From assembly GCF_030409835.1 (NCBI RefSeq), contig NZ_JAUFQO010000012.1:1-64000 (forward strand): a stretch of 64,000 nucleotides of DNA, written 5' to 3'. The translations under genes were made by a program, and so were the position numbers. The stretch comes from Lutimonas halocynthiae (GTDB taxonomy: Bacteria; Bacteroidota; Bacteroidia; Flavobacteriales; Flavobacteriaceae). Position 1 is the stretch's first letter. Each line of letters opens with the position of its first letter. Below, piece after piece: positions 33,944 to 43,833 of the stretch. The notes under the pieces are model-generated. The model saw nothing but the letters and a program-made list of their open reading frames with translations, was not told where the DNA came from and searched no databases.

Positions 33944-36325
33944 ATGGCTATCGGACATTTTTCAGACAAAAGTTTTGATAATACGAAAAACTTTAAACAG
34001 GTTATTGAGAAGTATGCGACTCACTATAGGTGGTTTATCGCAAGCGTTTTATTTTTTGGAATTGTGACGTTTATTACTGTCCAAACCATGACTCCAAAAT
34101 ACTTTATAGGTGCATCTATTCTAATCAAGGAAATTGAGCAAGGTAAATCCATTTCAGATTTGTCTTCTTTTGAAGACCTTGGCCTCTTTGGAAGTGAAGA
34201 CAGATCTTTGGAAAATGAAATCCAGATATTAAAATCACGAAATTTAATGCACAATGTAGTAAAGGAGCTTAAATTGAACGTTCTCTATTATATAGAAGAC
34301 TCACCATATGATAAGGAGCAATATCCTAACTTTCCGTTACTTCTCACTATTCACTCAAGTAATTTTCCTATTGATGACATAAAAACTGAATTTAGAATTA
34401 AGATAATCTCAGCTACAGAATTTGAATTTGTTGATTTTGATGACAATTCTTTAACTGAAAAAACCTTTAAGGAAAAATTTCAAGCAAATTTAGGTAATGA
34501 TGATTTTTCGAATGAAAGTAGAATAAGCATCAATCTTAACCCTGATTATGACAATGAGCTGATTGGAGAAACCGTCTTAGTAAAAATGTTTCCTGTCGAT
34601 AGAGCAATCGATTACTTTATGACAACAATAGGCATTAAACCAATTAATGAAAAGCTATCTCGGGTTTTAAATATCTCTTTGGAGGAATCTATAAAGGAAA
34701 AAGGTATTGCCATAATCAATAATTTAATTGAGCAATACAATGCGGATGGGATGAATGATAAGAATTTAGTAGCTCAGGCTACAACCGATTTCTTGGATTT
34801 GAGATTGGAGTTGATTTCTAACGAATTGATAACAATAGAAGGCACAGCAGAACAGTTTAAGTCTAAAAATCAAATGCTTGATTCTGAAAAAGGAGCTAAT
34901 TATTATCTTGAGTCATCTTCTTTGAATGAAAGAGATTTAGTAGCAGCTAATACACAGATGCAACTCATTAGTTATATGCTTGAAGAGCTAGATAAAAGAG
35001 GGAGAAGTGAATTGTTGCCTGGTAATATTGGTTTGTCTGATGTGGGCATTATCAATTTAATCTCTGAGTATAATGAACTTGTATTGCAACGAAATAGAGT
35101 TATGAAAAGTTCTAGTGTTCGCAATCCCATAATTGTTGGAATAGATTCTCAACTTGAGGTTTTAAAGAAAAATTTGAGTAGTAGTTTGAGTTCCTTGAAA
35201 TCATCTTCTGAAATTCAGATTAGAGCCCTAAATACACAAGGAGGCAAAATAAGTTCAAGAATTGCATCTGTTCCAAGAACTGAAAGAGAATTTAAGGATA
35301 TAGTACGCCAACAGGAAACTAAAAATGCATTGTATCTTTTTTTATTACAAAAAAGAGAAGAGTCAATTCTATCAAATGCTGTCAATGTTGAAAAAGCCAA
35401 GGTTATAGATAGGGCATACAGTAATGGACTTCCTGTATATCCTAAGAAAGGAATCTTATATGTGGCTTCGATTTTATTTGGGTTTTTATTGCCAGTTGGA
35501 ATAATTTATATAAAGAATCTTCTCGATACAAAAGTGCATGATGAAAATGACATCTCAAGATTGGGAATTCCATATTTGGGAGATGTGCCGCAAACATCTG
35601 TAAAGAGTGATCACTTTATTAAGGATATTGATAATTCGAGTGTAGCTGAGGCATTCCGCTATATTCGAACAAATATTAACTTTATGCTTGACAATAAGGA
35701 AGCATGTAAGACAGTATTTGTAACTTCAACTCAGAGTGAAGAGGGAAAAACTTTTACTGCTATTAATTTAGCTTCTTCGTTAGCTATTTCCGGAAAGAAA
35801 ACTTTACTGATAGGCATGGATTTGAGAGCTCCAAAGATTAATAAATATTTGGATCTTGAAGATTTATTAGGTGTCACAAATTATATAAAAAATGAGAATT
35901 TGTCATTGAAGGAAATCACTGAAAAATATACATCTATTCATCAATTGCATTTGATAAATTCTGGAGATATTCCGCCAAATCCTGTAGAATTGCTGATGAG
36001 TAAGAGAGTTGATCAAATGTTTGAAGAGGCAAAGAAAGTATATGATTATATTATTGTAGATACTGCTCCGGTTGGAATGGTTACGGATACGATGCAAATT
36101 AGCAAGTATGCGGATTTAACTATATATGTTGTGAAATCAAATTTCTTAGATAAAAGGATGCTTCATATTCCAGAGAAATTATTCAAAGAGAAAAAGCTCA
36201 TGAATATGGCTATGTTGATTAATGGGACTGATCATAGCAGAGGTGCCTATGGCTATGGCTATGGATACGGTAAAAATAAAAAGAAAAATATATTACAAAA
36301 ATATGCTGTTAAATTGGGTTTTTAA
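33944..36325 (+). CDS. wzc: Wzc-type polysaccharide co-polymerase / BY-kinase
   Basis: A 793-residue inner-membrane protein. A Wzz domain with a first membrane helix (~residues 27-48) is followed by a long periplasmic coiled-coil region, PRTEREF just before the second membrane helix (~505-525), then a cytoplasmic tyrosine kinase. The kinase has Walker A SEEGKTFTA (~597-605), Walker A' LLIGMDLRAPK, and Walker B YIIVDTAP. The tail ends in a tyrosine cluster (GAYGYGYGYGK), the autophosphorylation site. It controls chain length and assembly together with Wzx/Wzy. Wza is not adjacent. It stands alone between two terminators. Confidence 0.95.
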   Translation: MAIGHFSDKSFDNTKNFKQVIEKYATHYRWFIASVLFFGIVTFITVQTMTPKYFIGASILIKEIEQGKSISDLSSFEDLGLFGSEDRSLENEIQILKSRNLMHNVVKELKLNVLYYIEDSPYDKEQYPNFPLLLTIHSSNFPIDDIKTEFRIKIISATEFEFVDFDDNSLTEKTFKEKFQANLGNDDFSNESRISINLNPDYDNELIGETVLVKMFPVDRAIDYFMTTIGIKPINEKLSRVLNISLEESIKEKGIAIINNLIEQYNADGMNDKNLVAQATTDFLDLRLELISNELITIEGTAEQFKSKNQMLDSEKGANYYLESSSLNERDLVAANTQMQLISYMLEELDKRGRSELLPGNIGLSDVGIINLISEYNELVLQRNRVMKSSSVRNPIIVGIDSQLEVLKKNLSSSLSSLKSSSEIQIRALNTQGGKISSRIASVPRTEREFKDIVRQQETKNALYLFLLQKREESILSNAVNVEKAKVIDRAYSNGLPVYPKKGILYVASILFGFLLPVGIIYIKNLLDTKVHDENDISRLGIPYLGDVPQTSVKSDHFIKDIDNSSVAEAFRYIRTNINFMLDNKEACKTVFVTSTQSEEGKTFTAINLASSLAISGKKTLLIGMDLRAPKINKYLDLEDLLGVTNYIKNENLSLKEITEKYTSIHQLHLINSGDIPPNPVELLMSKRVDQMFEEAKKVYDYIIVDTAPVGMVTDTMQISKYADLTIYVVKSNFLDKRMLHIPEKLFKEKKLMNMAMLINGTDHSRGAYGYGYGYGKNKKKNILQKYAVKLGF

Positions 36326-36347
36326 AAAAGTGTGAATCAAAGAATTT

Positions 36348-36386
36348 AAAAGGAAGAAAATAGCTGCATTTATCTTCCTTTTTTTT
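36348..36386 (+). terminator. Rho-independent terminator after wzc
   Basis: aaaaggaaga (36348-36357) pairs with tcttcctttt (36373-36382) across a 15-base loop and runs into a T tract, about 25 bases after the wzc stop. Confidence 0.75.
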
Positions 36387-36533
36387 GTTCTTAATCTAAA
36401 AAAATCAACATCTCAAAGATTTTTCGTATTTTGCCGATTCGATTCATGCTATGATAGTCGAAACCCAAGGAAATATGTTATATAAGGTGTTAATAAATTC
36501 ATTTAAATTCATTTAAATGGTCATTAATTTATT

Positions 36534-36541
36534 TATATTTG
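36534..36541 (+). promoter_or_regulatory. Candidate -7 promoter box of the giant repeat protein gene
   Basis: tatatttg fits TAnnTTTG exactly and lies 36 bases before the ATG, leaving a short leader of about 30 bases. Confidence 0.5.
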
Positions 36542-36576
36542 TGTAATATTTCAAAATTATTAAATTTTAATTCTGT

Positions 36577-39500
36577 ATGATGAAAAAGTTACTCTTAATT
36601 TTAATTATTGTCCTCTCCTCTTCCTTTGCCTTTGGTCAGGAAATTACCCTGTCTACAACTTCAGCAAGTGCTACATGGTCTCCAAGAAGTATTGCTAATT
36701 CAGGGACAGATCTTGTTTGGGAAGCTAGCAATGCGCTGATTGGAACCTTAACCCAAACCGCGAATGTGCCTACCTTTGATTTTAGTTCAAATGATGGAAG
36801 TCCAATTGCTATATCAGTTACAAGTGCAGATAATTTTGCAGGATTAACGAGATTTCAAGTATATACTTTAGAGGTTACCGCTATTGACTTGACGGATGCC
36901 ACGCAACTTGAAAATATTCATATAAGTAATAATCAAATTTCCGCTTTAGATATAAGCACCTTAGGAAACTTAGAGTTGTTAATAGCGAGTACTAATAATT
37001 TGTCTAGTCTTGATATTTCGAACAACAGTAATCTAACAAGATTGGAATTGGCTAGTAATTTGTTAACCTCTACGATTCTTGATGCGCTTCTTGTACAAGT
37101 GGATGTTTTTAATGAAACTGATGGGATTCTTACACTATCTGGAAATCAAGGTTTAACGCAAGCTGTTGCAACAAATTACAATAGTTTAATCGGTAAAGGC
37201 TGGACGATTGATGTTCCAGTTCCAGGCCCACCAGTTACTGCGACTATTACGTTGACTACTACTAGTTCTAGCGATGTTTGGGCTCCGAGAAGTATTACAA
37301 ATACCGGTAATGCATTTACATGGGAAGCTACAAATGCTTTGATTGGTACTCAAACCCAAATTGCGAATGTTCCTACTTTTGATTTTAGCGCAAATGATGG
37401 CAGTCCAATCAGTGTTACAATTACAAGTAATGATGGTTTTACAGGATTAACAAGATTTCAAGCATATACTTTAAATATAACTGACTTAGATCTTTCTGAA
37501 GCTATCGAATTACAGAATATTCATATTGGTAACAATCAATTAACAAGTATTGATATAAGTTCACTGCCTGATTTAGATTTATTTAGAGCTGGGACAAATG
37601 GAATTACATCTTTGGATATACAAAATAACCCTCTTTTAACCAGAGTTGAGATGGAGGCAAATTTATTGCCATCCGCAGAGTTAAATGGATTAATAAATCA
37701 ATTAGATGCTTTTGGACAAACAGGAGGAATATTAACCGTTTCTGGAAATCAAGGGATTACAGAAGATGCACAACCAGGCTATGATAATTTGATTACAGAT
37801 GGATGGTCAATTGATGTGCCAGCTCCAGGACCACCTGTTATTGCAACAATGACAATAACCACAACTTCTACTAGTGCTTCATGGGGTCCAAGAAGTATAA
37901 CCAATACAGGTAATGCATTTACTTGGGAGGCAACAAATGCCTTGATTGGAACTCAAACTCAGGTGGCTAATTCTCCGAGTTTTGATTTCAGTGCTAATGA
38001 TGGAACTCCAATTAATATTACTATAACAAGTAACGATGGTTTTGTAGGCCTTACAAGGTTTCAAATGTATACATTGGATATTACTGAGATTGATGCCACT
38101 GCAGCTGTTGCTTTGGATAATTTTCATGTTCAAGCCAATAATATTTCAAATATTGACATCAGTACATTGTCAGATTTAACTTTTTTCCGTGCTTCAGGAA
38201 ATAATATTGCAAGCCTTGATATTTCAAATAATTCTAATTTAAACAGATTAGAAGTCGACAATAATGTGTTGACTTCAACAGAATTAGATGCAATAGTAAA
38301 TCAATTGGATGCATTTGGTGAAACTGACGGTATTTTGAACCTTGCAGGAAATCAAGGGATAACAGAATCAGCACAACCTGGATATGATAATTTGATTGCA
38401 GATGGTTGGACAATTGACGTTGATGCACCAGGACCGCCTGTTATTGCAACGATTTCAATTACAACAACATCTACGAGTAGCGCATGGTTTCCAAGAAGTG
38501 TTACAAACACGGGTAATGCTTTTGTATGGGAAGCTACTAATGCTGTGATTGGTACACTTACACAAACAGCTAATGTGCCAACTTTTGATTTTAGTGGTAA
38601 TGATGGAACACCAATCTCTATTACTGTAACAAGTAATGATGGTTTTTCAGGGTTGACAAGATTCCAGGTTTATACATTGGATATAACTGCAATTGATGCG
38701 TCAGCTGCTACGCAGTTAGATAACTTCCATATACAGTCAAATAATATATCTGCTATTGACATCAGTACACTGACCAATGTAACTTTCTTCAGAGCTTCTG
38801 ACAATAATGTATCTAGTTTGGATATTTCCAATAATACCTTGCTGAACAGATTGGAGATAACAAATAATAATTTGAGTTCAACTGAGCTTGATGCTATTGT
38901 GAATCAATTGGACGCATTTGGTGAAACAGATGGTATTTTAAATATAGCCGGTAATCAAGGTATCACAGAGTCTGCCCAACCTGGATATGACAATTTAATT
39001 ACTGATGGCTGGACTATTGATGTCGATGCTCCAGGCCCTCCAGTTATTGCAACAATGTCGATTACAACAACTTCAACTAGTAATGCATGGTCACCAAGAA
39101 GTGTAACAAATACGGGTAATGCCTTTGTATGGGAAGCAACAAATGCTTTGATCGGTACATTGACACAGACATCAAATAGTCCTACATTTGACTTTAGTGC
39201 CAATGATGGAAGTCCTATTAGCATTACTGTAACAAGTAATGATGGGTTCTCAGGTTTAACTAGATTTCAAGTCTATACATTAGATATAACGGCTATTGAT
39301 GCAACTGCAGCGACAGAATTAGGAAATTTTCATGTTCAAAGTAATAATATATCAGCAATAGATATTAGCACAATGTCAAACCTCACTTTTTTCAGAGGTC
39401 TTGACAATAACATAGCTACTTTGGATATTTCTAATAATTCTTTGCTCACAAGAGTTGAAGTAGAAAATAACAATTTGACTTCTTCAGAACTTGATGCGAT

Positions 39501-42500
39501 TGTGAATCAATTGGATACTTTTGATTTAAATGATGGGATACTAAATATTTCTGGAAATGAAGGAATTACTGAATCAGCGCAACCAGCTTATGATAATTTG
39601 ATTAATAAGGGATGGGCAATTGATGTCGACGCACCTGGACCTCCAGTTATTGCCACTATGTCTATTACAACAACTTCAACAAGTAATGCCTGGTCACCAA
39701 GAAGTGTTACAAATACAGGTAATGCACTAGTATGGGAGGCAACAAACGCCTTGATAGGAACTTTGACACAAACAGCTAATGTTCCAACTTTTGATTTTAG
39801 TGCTAATAACGGAAGCCCTATAAGTATTACTGTAACATCAAATGATGGGTTAACCGGATTGACAAGGTTTCAGATCTATACTTTAGATATTACTGCAGCA
39901 GATTTGACCCAAGCAACAAATTTAGAGAATCTGCATATTGGGAACAACCAAATTTCTAATATTGACTTAACACCATTGAATAATTTGAATTTCTTTAGAG
40001 CAGGGACTAATAATTTAACTGCTTTAGACATATCTGGCAATAGTTTATTGACTCGTCTTGAATTATTGGATAACGCCATGACTACTGCTGAATTAGATGC
40101 AATTGTAAATCAACTTGATACTTTTGGACTATTGGATGGAATTCTTGATATAGGCGGGAATGAAGATTTATCCTTTGCGGCTCAGCCTGCTTTTGATAAT
40201 TTAATTTTGAACGGCTGGACAATTGATGTAGATGCTCCAGTAGCTCCTGTATTGACAACGATGTCAATTACTACAATCTCAACAAGTAATGCTTGGTCAC
40301 CAAGAAGTGTCTCAAATACGGGGAATACATTGGTATGGGAAGCAACAAATGCTTTGATAGGTACTTTGACTCAAACGGCTAATGTGCCAACATTTGATTT
40401 TAGTGCTAATAATGGAACTCCAATAAGTATCACTGTAACAAGTGACGATGGATTTGGAGGATTGACCAGATTTCAGGTTTACACCCTTGATATTACTAAC
40501 ATTGATGTAAGTGAAGCTACTTCATTATCAAATTTCCATATTCAGAGTAATGCTATTTCTGATGTGGACATTAGTGCCTTGAATAATCTTACTTTTTTCA
40601 GAGCCAATGACAATAACCTTACAGCCTTGGATGTGTCGAATAATAGCGTTCTGACAAGACTTGAATTAACTGGTAATAATTTAACTACTGATGAACTTGA
40701 TGCAATTGTGAACCAATTAGATGTGTTTGGAGAGTTAGATGGTATACTTGATATCGCTGGAAATGAGTCTTTATCATTTGCTGCTCAACCTTCCTTCGAT
40801 AATTTGGAAACAAAAGGTTGGACTATAGATGTAGATGCTCCGACAGCTCCAGTTTTCAATACCATTACTATGTCTACAGTTTCTAATAGCAATGCATGGT
40901 CGCCTAGATCGGTTACAAATTCAGGTAATGTTTTAGTTTGGGAAGCATCAAATGCTTTAATTGGAACCTTGACTGAAACTTCAAATGTTCCAACATTTGA
41001 TTTTAGTGCTAATAATGGAAGTCCCATTAGCATCACCGTAACCAGTGATGATGGATTTGGAGGGCTTACAAGATTTCAAGTTTACTCTCTGGAAATAACG
41101 GATATTGATGCGACTGAGGCCGTGGCATTAAGTAATTTCCATATTCAGAATAATGATATTGCAACTATTGACATCAGTACATTGTCAGATTTGAGCTTTT
41201 TTAGAGCGAATCTGAATAATTTAACGGTGTTGGATATTTCAAATAATAGTGCTTTAAACAGATTAGAGTTAACAGACAATTCCCTAACTTCAAATACACT
41301 TGATGCCATCGTCAATCAGTTAGATGTTTTCGGTGAATTCGATGGAATATTGACTATTGAAAATAATCTGGGGCTGACATTAGCTGCCCAACCTTCTTAT
41401 GATAATCTGATTGCAAAAGGATGGTCAATTGATGTAGGTGTTCCAACGGATAATGAAATTATGATCAGTCAATACTACCACGGTTTTGGTGGAAACGACC
41501 AATGGCTAGAAGTCACGAATATTTCGGGTGAAGCAATAGCGGCCGGAAGGTTTTATCTCGCTTTATTTGAAGATGATATTGCTAGATCAGGAATCATAGA
41601 AACAGCCTCTCCTTCTCAGAATACAGTTATCCCAGCTATGGCAGCTGGTCAGACTTTATTGTTTAGAAATGTTGCTGCCGTATCACCTTCTGCAGGGAAT
41701 ATTGGTGGTGCTACGCAAATAAATTCTCCGGTATGTACTTTTACAGGTGATGATGTCATTTTAATATCGACTACCAATAACAGTTCTTCTTATAATAACA
41801 GGGTTGAAATTATTGGTGATGTCTCTGCAAGTCCGGGAACGGCTCCTGATGGTTGGGGTGCAACTTCTTCTTTTATAAAAGGTGGTTGTTCATCGGAATT
41901 ACCTCATCTGGATTTTGATGAGTCTGATTGGAGTTTTATATTACTGTCTGATGTTGATGCAGCTATTGCTAATACGAATTTAGCTTTAGGTACACAGGTA
42001 GTTGGGCCTACAATTTATAACGGTACTACTTGGTCTAATTTACAACCTGATCAATCTAGAACGGCAACTATTGCCAGTTCATTTACTGGGGCTCCTTCGA
42101 ATTTTATTTCTTGTAATTTGACAATTAATAATGGAGTAAACGTTGTTTTTGACTCTAATGGAGCGACAAGCTTTAGTATAGTGATCTATGGTGATTTTGT
42201 CAATAGTGGAAGTTTAACTATTGGTGATACCGAGTCGCTTGTAGTTTATAACCCCAATGCAAATATTGGAGTAATAACTAAAATTGAAAAATCTACACCT
42301 CTTGATAACATCATGGATGTGACTTATTGGTCATCCCCGGTCATAGGATCTCAAATTAACACAATTTTTGCAGGTGTAGATCCAACCAGATTATTTGATT
42401 ACCGAGCTGGTGATGTGAATCCGGATTATGGAGCTGCTTCTAATTATAAGTATTGGTGGTTGTCTTCAGGGAGTATGGATATCGCGAAAGGGTATACGGC

Positions 42501-43647
42501 ACCTGGTGCATCGACTGGTGTTCAAACTTTGACATTTACAGGTGTTCCTCATAATGGTCCTTTTACAAAGAATGTTTTCTTTAGTGGAACAATCGATACA
42601 GGGACGGCAAATGAAAACTTTAATTTACTTGGAAACCCTTACCCAGCAGCTATTGATATGCAGAGAATCTTAATAGATAATACGACAGTGAATGAAATAG
42701 CTTTATGGACGCATGGAACAGAAGTTGATCCAGATACTGGCGAATACTTTGATGGTGATTATATATTTTATTCTGCTGCAGGATCAACAGATGGCGTAAC
42801 AAAGAATATTGCCTCATCTCAAGGTTTTATGATTAGAACTGTTGCTTTTGGTGGTATCAATTTCGAAGACAGTTATAAATTGATAGGAGATAATGATCAG
42901 TTTTATAAATCAAATAATTCTAAGAAGAAGGAGTCTGTTGCAAAAGCTGATGAGGAAGATAAGGTATGGTTACGCATGGTTCATGGAACTGAAAAGAATG
43001 ATATCTTGATTGCTTTTGTTGAAGGTGCTACGGACGGATACGATATGTATTATGATGCCTTAGGTAATTTATATGATTCTAATATTAGTCTTTTAGAAAA
43101 GAATGCAAAATTTTATTCTAAGATTAATAGTGACAAATATGTAATTCAAGGTTTAAGCGAATTCGGAGCTTCTAAGAATATTGATCTTGGATTTGATACT
43201 AAAAAAAGTGGTTGGTTCAAAATCAGTATTAATAAAAAACAGGGAGCACTTAGCGAAGCGGATATTTATTTAGTTGATACGTATTTGAACATTAAACATG
43301 ATTTGAATAAATCAACTTACGAATTTGAAGCTGATAAGTCTGGAGAATATTCTGACAGGTTTAGATTAGAGTTTGTAAATAAAAATTATGATTTAGGACC
43401 TGAAGAAATTATTGACGCCAATAGATTTACAATTACTAATGAATTTGATATCATGAGTGTGGTATCAGGAAAAACTGTGAATGAAATTAAAGTATATGAT
43501 CTTTTAGGTAGAATGATTATTCAAGAAGTTCCTAAAAAATCTTCATTCCAATTAAATACTAGTAATGTAAGAATTGGAACAGTTATGTTGATCGAGGCGA
43601 GATTAGAAGATGGAAGTATGATCAATACAAAATCAATTAAGTATTAG
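36577..43647 (+). CDS. Giant T9SS surface protein with eight ~200-residue leucine-rich repeats and a lamin-tail domain
   Basis: A 2356-residue protein with signal peptide MMKKLLLILIIVLSSSFAFG. Residues ~22-1620 hold eight repeats of about 200 residues, each opening with an ITTTSTSxAWSPRSVTNTG-like strand region and LVWEATNALIGTLTQ, continuing with a short leucine-rich segment (LDISNNSxLxRLExxxN) and closing with DELDAIVNQLD and GWxIDVDAPGPP. From ~1628 comes a lamin-tail-like domain (MISQYYHGFGGNDQWLEV). The C-terminal ~600 residues share a module with the esterase protein at 26811-29963 (IEKSTPL, VTYWSSP, NPYPAAI, LWTHGTE, QGFMI) and end in a T9SS-like strand domain (IKVYDLLGRMI...). Likely a surface adhesin or matrix protein. 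Confidence 0.9.
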   Translation: MMKKLLLILIIVLSSSFAFGQEITLSTTSASATWSPRSIANSGTDLVWEASNALIGTLTQTANVPTFDFSSNDGSPIAISVTSADNFAGLTRFQVYTLEVTAIDLTDATQLENIHISNNQISALDISTLGNLELLIASTNNLSSLDISNNSNLTRLELASNLLTSTILDALLVQVDVFNETDGILTLSGNQGLTQAVATNYNSLIGKGWTIDVPVPGPPVTATITLTTTSSSDVWAPRSITNTGNAFTWEATNALIGTQTQIANVPTFDFSANDGSPISVTITSNDGFTGLTRFQAYTLNITDLDLSEAIELQNIHIGNNQLTSIDISSLPDLDLFRAGTNGITSLDIQNNPLLTRVEMEANLLPSAELNGLINQLDAFGQTGGILTVSGNQGITEDAQPGYDNLITDGWSIDVPAPGPPVIATMTITTTSTSASWGPRSITNTGNAFTWEATNALIGTQTQVANSPSFDFSANDGTPINITITSNDGFVGLTRFQMYTLDITEIDATAAVALDNFHVQANNISNIDISTLSDLTFFRASGNNIASLDISNNSNLNRLEVDNNVLTSTELDAIVNQLDAFGETDGILNLAGNQGITESAQPGYDNLIADGWTIDVDAPGPPVIATISITTTSTSSAWFPRSVTNTGNAFVWEATNAVIGTLTQTANVPTFDFSGNDGTPISITVTSNDGFSGLTRFQVYTLDITAIDASAATQLDNFHIQSNNISAIDISTLTNVTFFRASDNNVSSLDISNNTLLNRLEITNNNLSSTELDAIVNQLDAFGETDGILNIAGNQGITESAQPGYDNLITDGWTIDVDAPGPPVIATMSITTTSTSNAWSPRSVTNTGNAFVWEATNALIGTLTQTSNSPTFDFSANDGSPISITVTSNDGFSGLTRFQVYTLDITAIDATAATELGNFHVQSNNISAIDISTMSNLTFFRGLDNNIATLDISNNSLLTRVEVENNNLTSSELDAIVNQLDTFDLNDGILNISGNEGITESAQPAYDNLINKGWAIDVDAPGPPVIATMSITTTSTSNAWSPRSVTNTGNALVWEATNALIGTLTQTANVPTFDFSANNGSPISITVTSNDGLTGLTRFQIYTLDITAADLTQATNLENLHIGNNQISNIDLTPLNNLNFFRAGTNNLTALDISGNSLLTRLELLDNAMTTAELDAIVNQLDTFGLLDGILDIGGNEDLSFAAQPAFDNLILNGWTIDVDAPVAPVLTTMSITTISTSNAWSPRSVSNTGNTLVWEATNALIGTLTQTANVPTFDFSANNGTPISITVTSDDGFGGLTRFQVYTLDITNIDVSEATSLSNFHIQSNAISDVDISALNNLTFFRANDNNLTALDVSNNSVLTRLELTGNNLTTDELDAIVNQLDVFGELDGILDIAGNESLSFAAQPSFDNLETKGWTIDVDAPTAPVFNTITMSTVSNSNAWSPRSVTNSGNVLVWEASNALIGTLTETSNVPTFDFSANNGSPISITVTSDDGFGGLTRFQVYSLEITDIDATEAVALSNFHIQNNDIATIDISTLSDLSFFRANLNNLTVLDISNNSALNRLELTDNSLTSNTLDAIVNQLDVFGEFDGILTIENNLGLTLAAQPSYDNLIAKGWSIDVGVPTDNEIMISQYYHGFGGNDQWLEVTNISGEAIAAGRFYLALFEDDIARSGIIETASPSQNTVIPAMAAGQTLLFRNVAAVSPSAGNIGGATQINSPVCTFTGDDVILISTTNNSSSYNNRVEIIGDVSASPGTAPDGWGATSSFIKGGCSSELPHLDFDESDWSFILLSDVDAAIANTNLALGTQVVGPTIYNGTTWSNLQPDQSRTATIASSFTGAPSNFISCNLTINNGVNVVFDSNGATSFSIVIYGDFVNSGSLTIGDTESLVVYNPNANIGVITKIEKSTPLDNIMDVTYWSSPVIGSQINTIFAGVDPTRLFDYRAGDVNPDYGAASNYKYWWLSSGSMDIAKGYTAPGASTGVQTLTFTGVPHNGPFTKNVFFSGTIDTGTANENFNLLGNPYPAAIDMQRILIDNTTVNEIALWTHGTEVDPDTGEYFDGDYIFYSAAGSTDGVTKNIASSQGFMIRTVAFGGINFEDSYKLIGDNDQFYKSNNSKKKESVAKADEEDKVWLRMVHGTEKNDILIAFVEGATDGYDMYYDALGNLYDSNISLLEKNAKFYSKINSDKYVIQGLSEFGASKNIDLGFDTKKSGWFKISINKKQGALSEADIYLVDTYLNIKHDLNKSTYEFEADKSGEYSDRFRLEFVNKNYDLGPEEIIDANRFTITNEFDIMSVVSGKTVNEIKVYDLLGRMIIQEVPKKSSFQLNTSNVRIGTVMLIEARLEDGSMINTKSIKY
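36640..41440 (+). repeat. Eight ~600-bp tandem coding repeats
   Basis: Repeat openings fall about 600 bp apart, for example near 37855, 38455, 39058, 39658 and 40261. DNA divergence between copies is moderate, with many synonymous changes, so the array is older than the near-identical repeats at 1-1930. Confidence 0.85.
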
Positions 43648-43678
43648 AATAATTTTGCCAAAATAAACTAACCTTATT

Positions 43679-43707
43679 AAAACCGCCTATTTAGGCGGTT
43701 TTTTTAT
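43679..43707 (+). terminator. Rho-independent terminator after the giant repeat protein
   Basis: aaccgcct (43681-43688) pairs with aggcggtt (43693-43700) across a 4-base loop, followed by seven T residues. Confidence 0.9.
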
Positions 43708-43797
43708 ACCTATTTGTGAATACTTGCCTTCAAATGACTAAGTAAAGAATCCTCTATTAGAGGCAATACTTAAACATTATGTAATTTTTTTACTAAC

Positions 43798-43810
43798 TTA
43801 GTTGGAATAA
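43798..43810 (+). promoter_or_regulatory. Shared motif ttagttggaataa, copy 1 (upstream of the AraC-type regulator)
   Basis: The 13-mer lies 23 bases before the start codon and recurs exactly at 45029-45041 before the cupin gene. Both copies are followed 11-18 bases later by an AACCyTTwA-like string. It could be an autoregulatory binding site. Confidence 0.5.
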
Positions 43811-43833
43811 TCTTACAATCAAACCTTTAGACT

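Larger units (their letters stand above)
6957..36325 (+). other. Wzx/Wzy/Wzc-type capsule or exopolysaccharide biosynthesis locus
   Basis: About 22 co-directional genes cover nucleotide-sugar synthesis, glycosyl transfer, decoration (acylation, sulfation, amidation), flipping, polymerisation and length control. Most are separated by fewer than 60 bases, with larger gaps (>150 bases) at 15546, 26519, 31896 and 33704. The boundary genes on both sides encode T9SS surface proteins. An outer-membrane Wza-type exporter is absent from the window. Confidence 0.85.

Noticed and set aside
36451-36516. 21-codon frame before the giant repeat gene with slight similarity to the 45-codon mini-ORF
   Set aside because: The similarity is limited to an AT-rich stretch, the promoter box lies downstream of it, and it lacks the conserved leader box.
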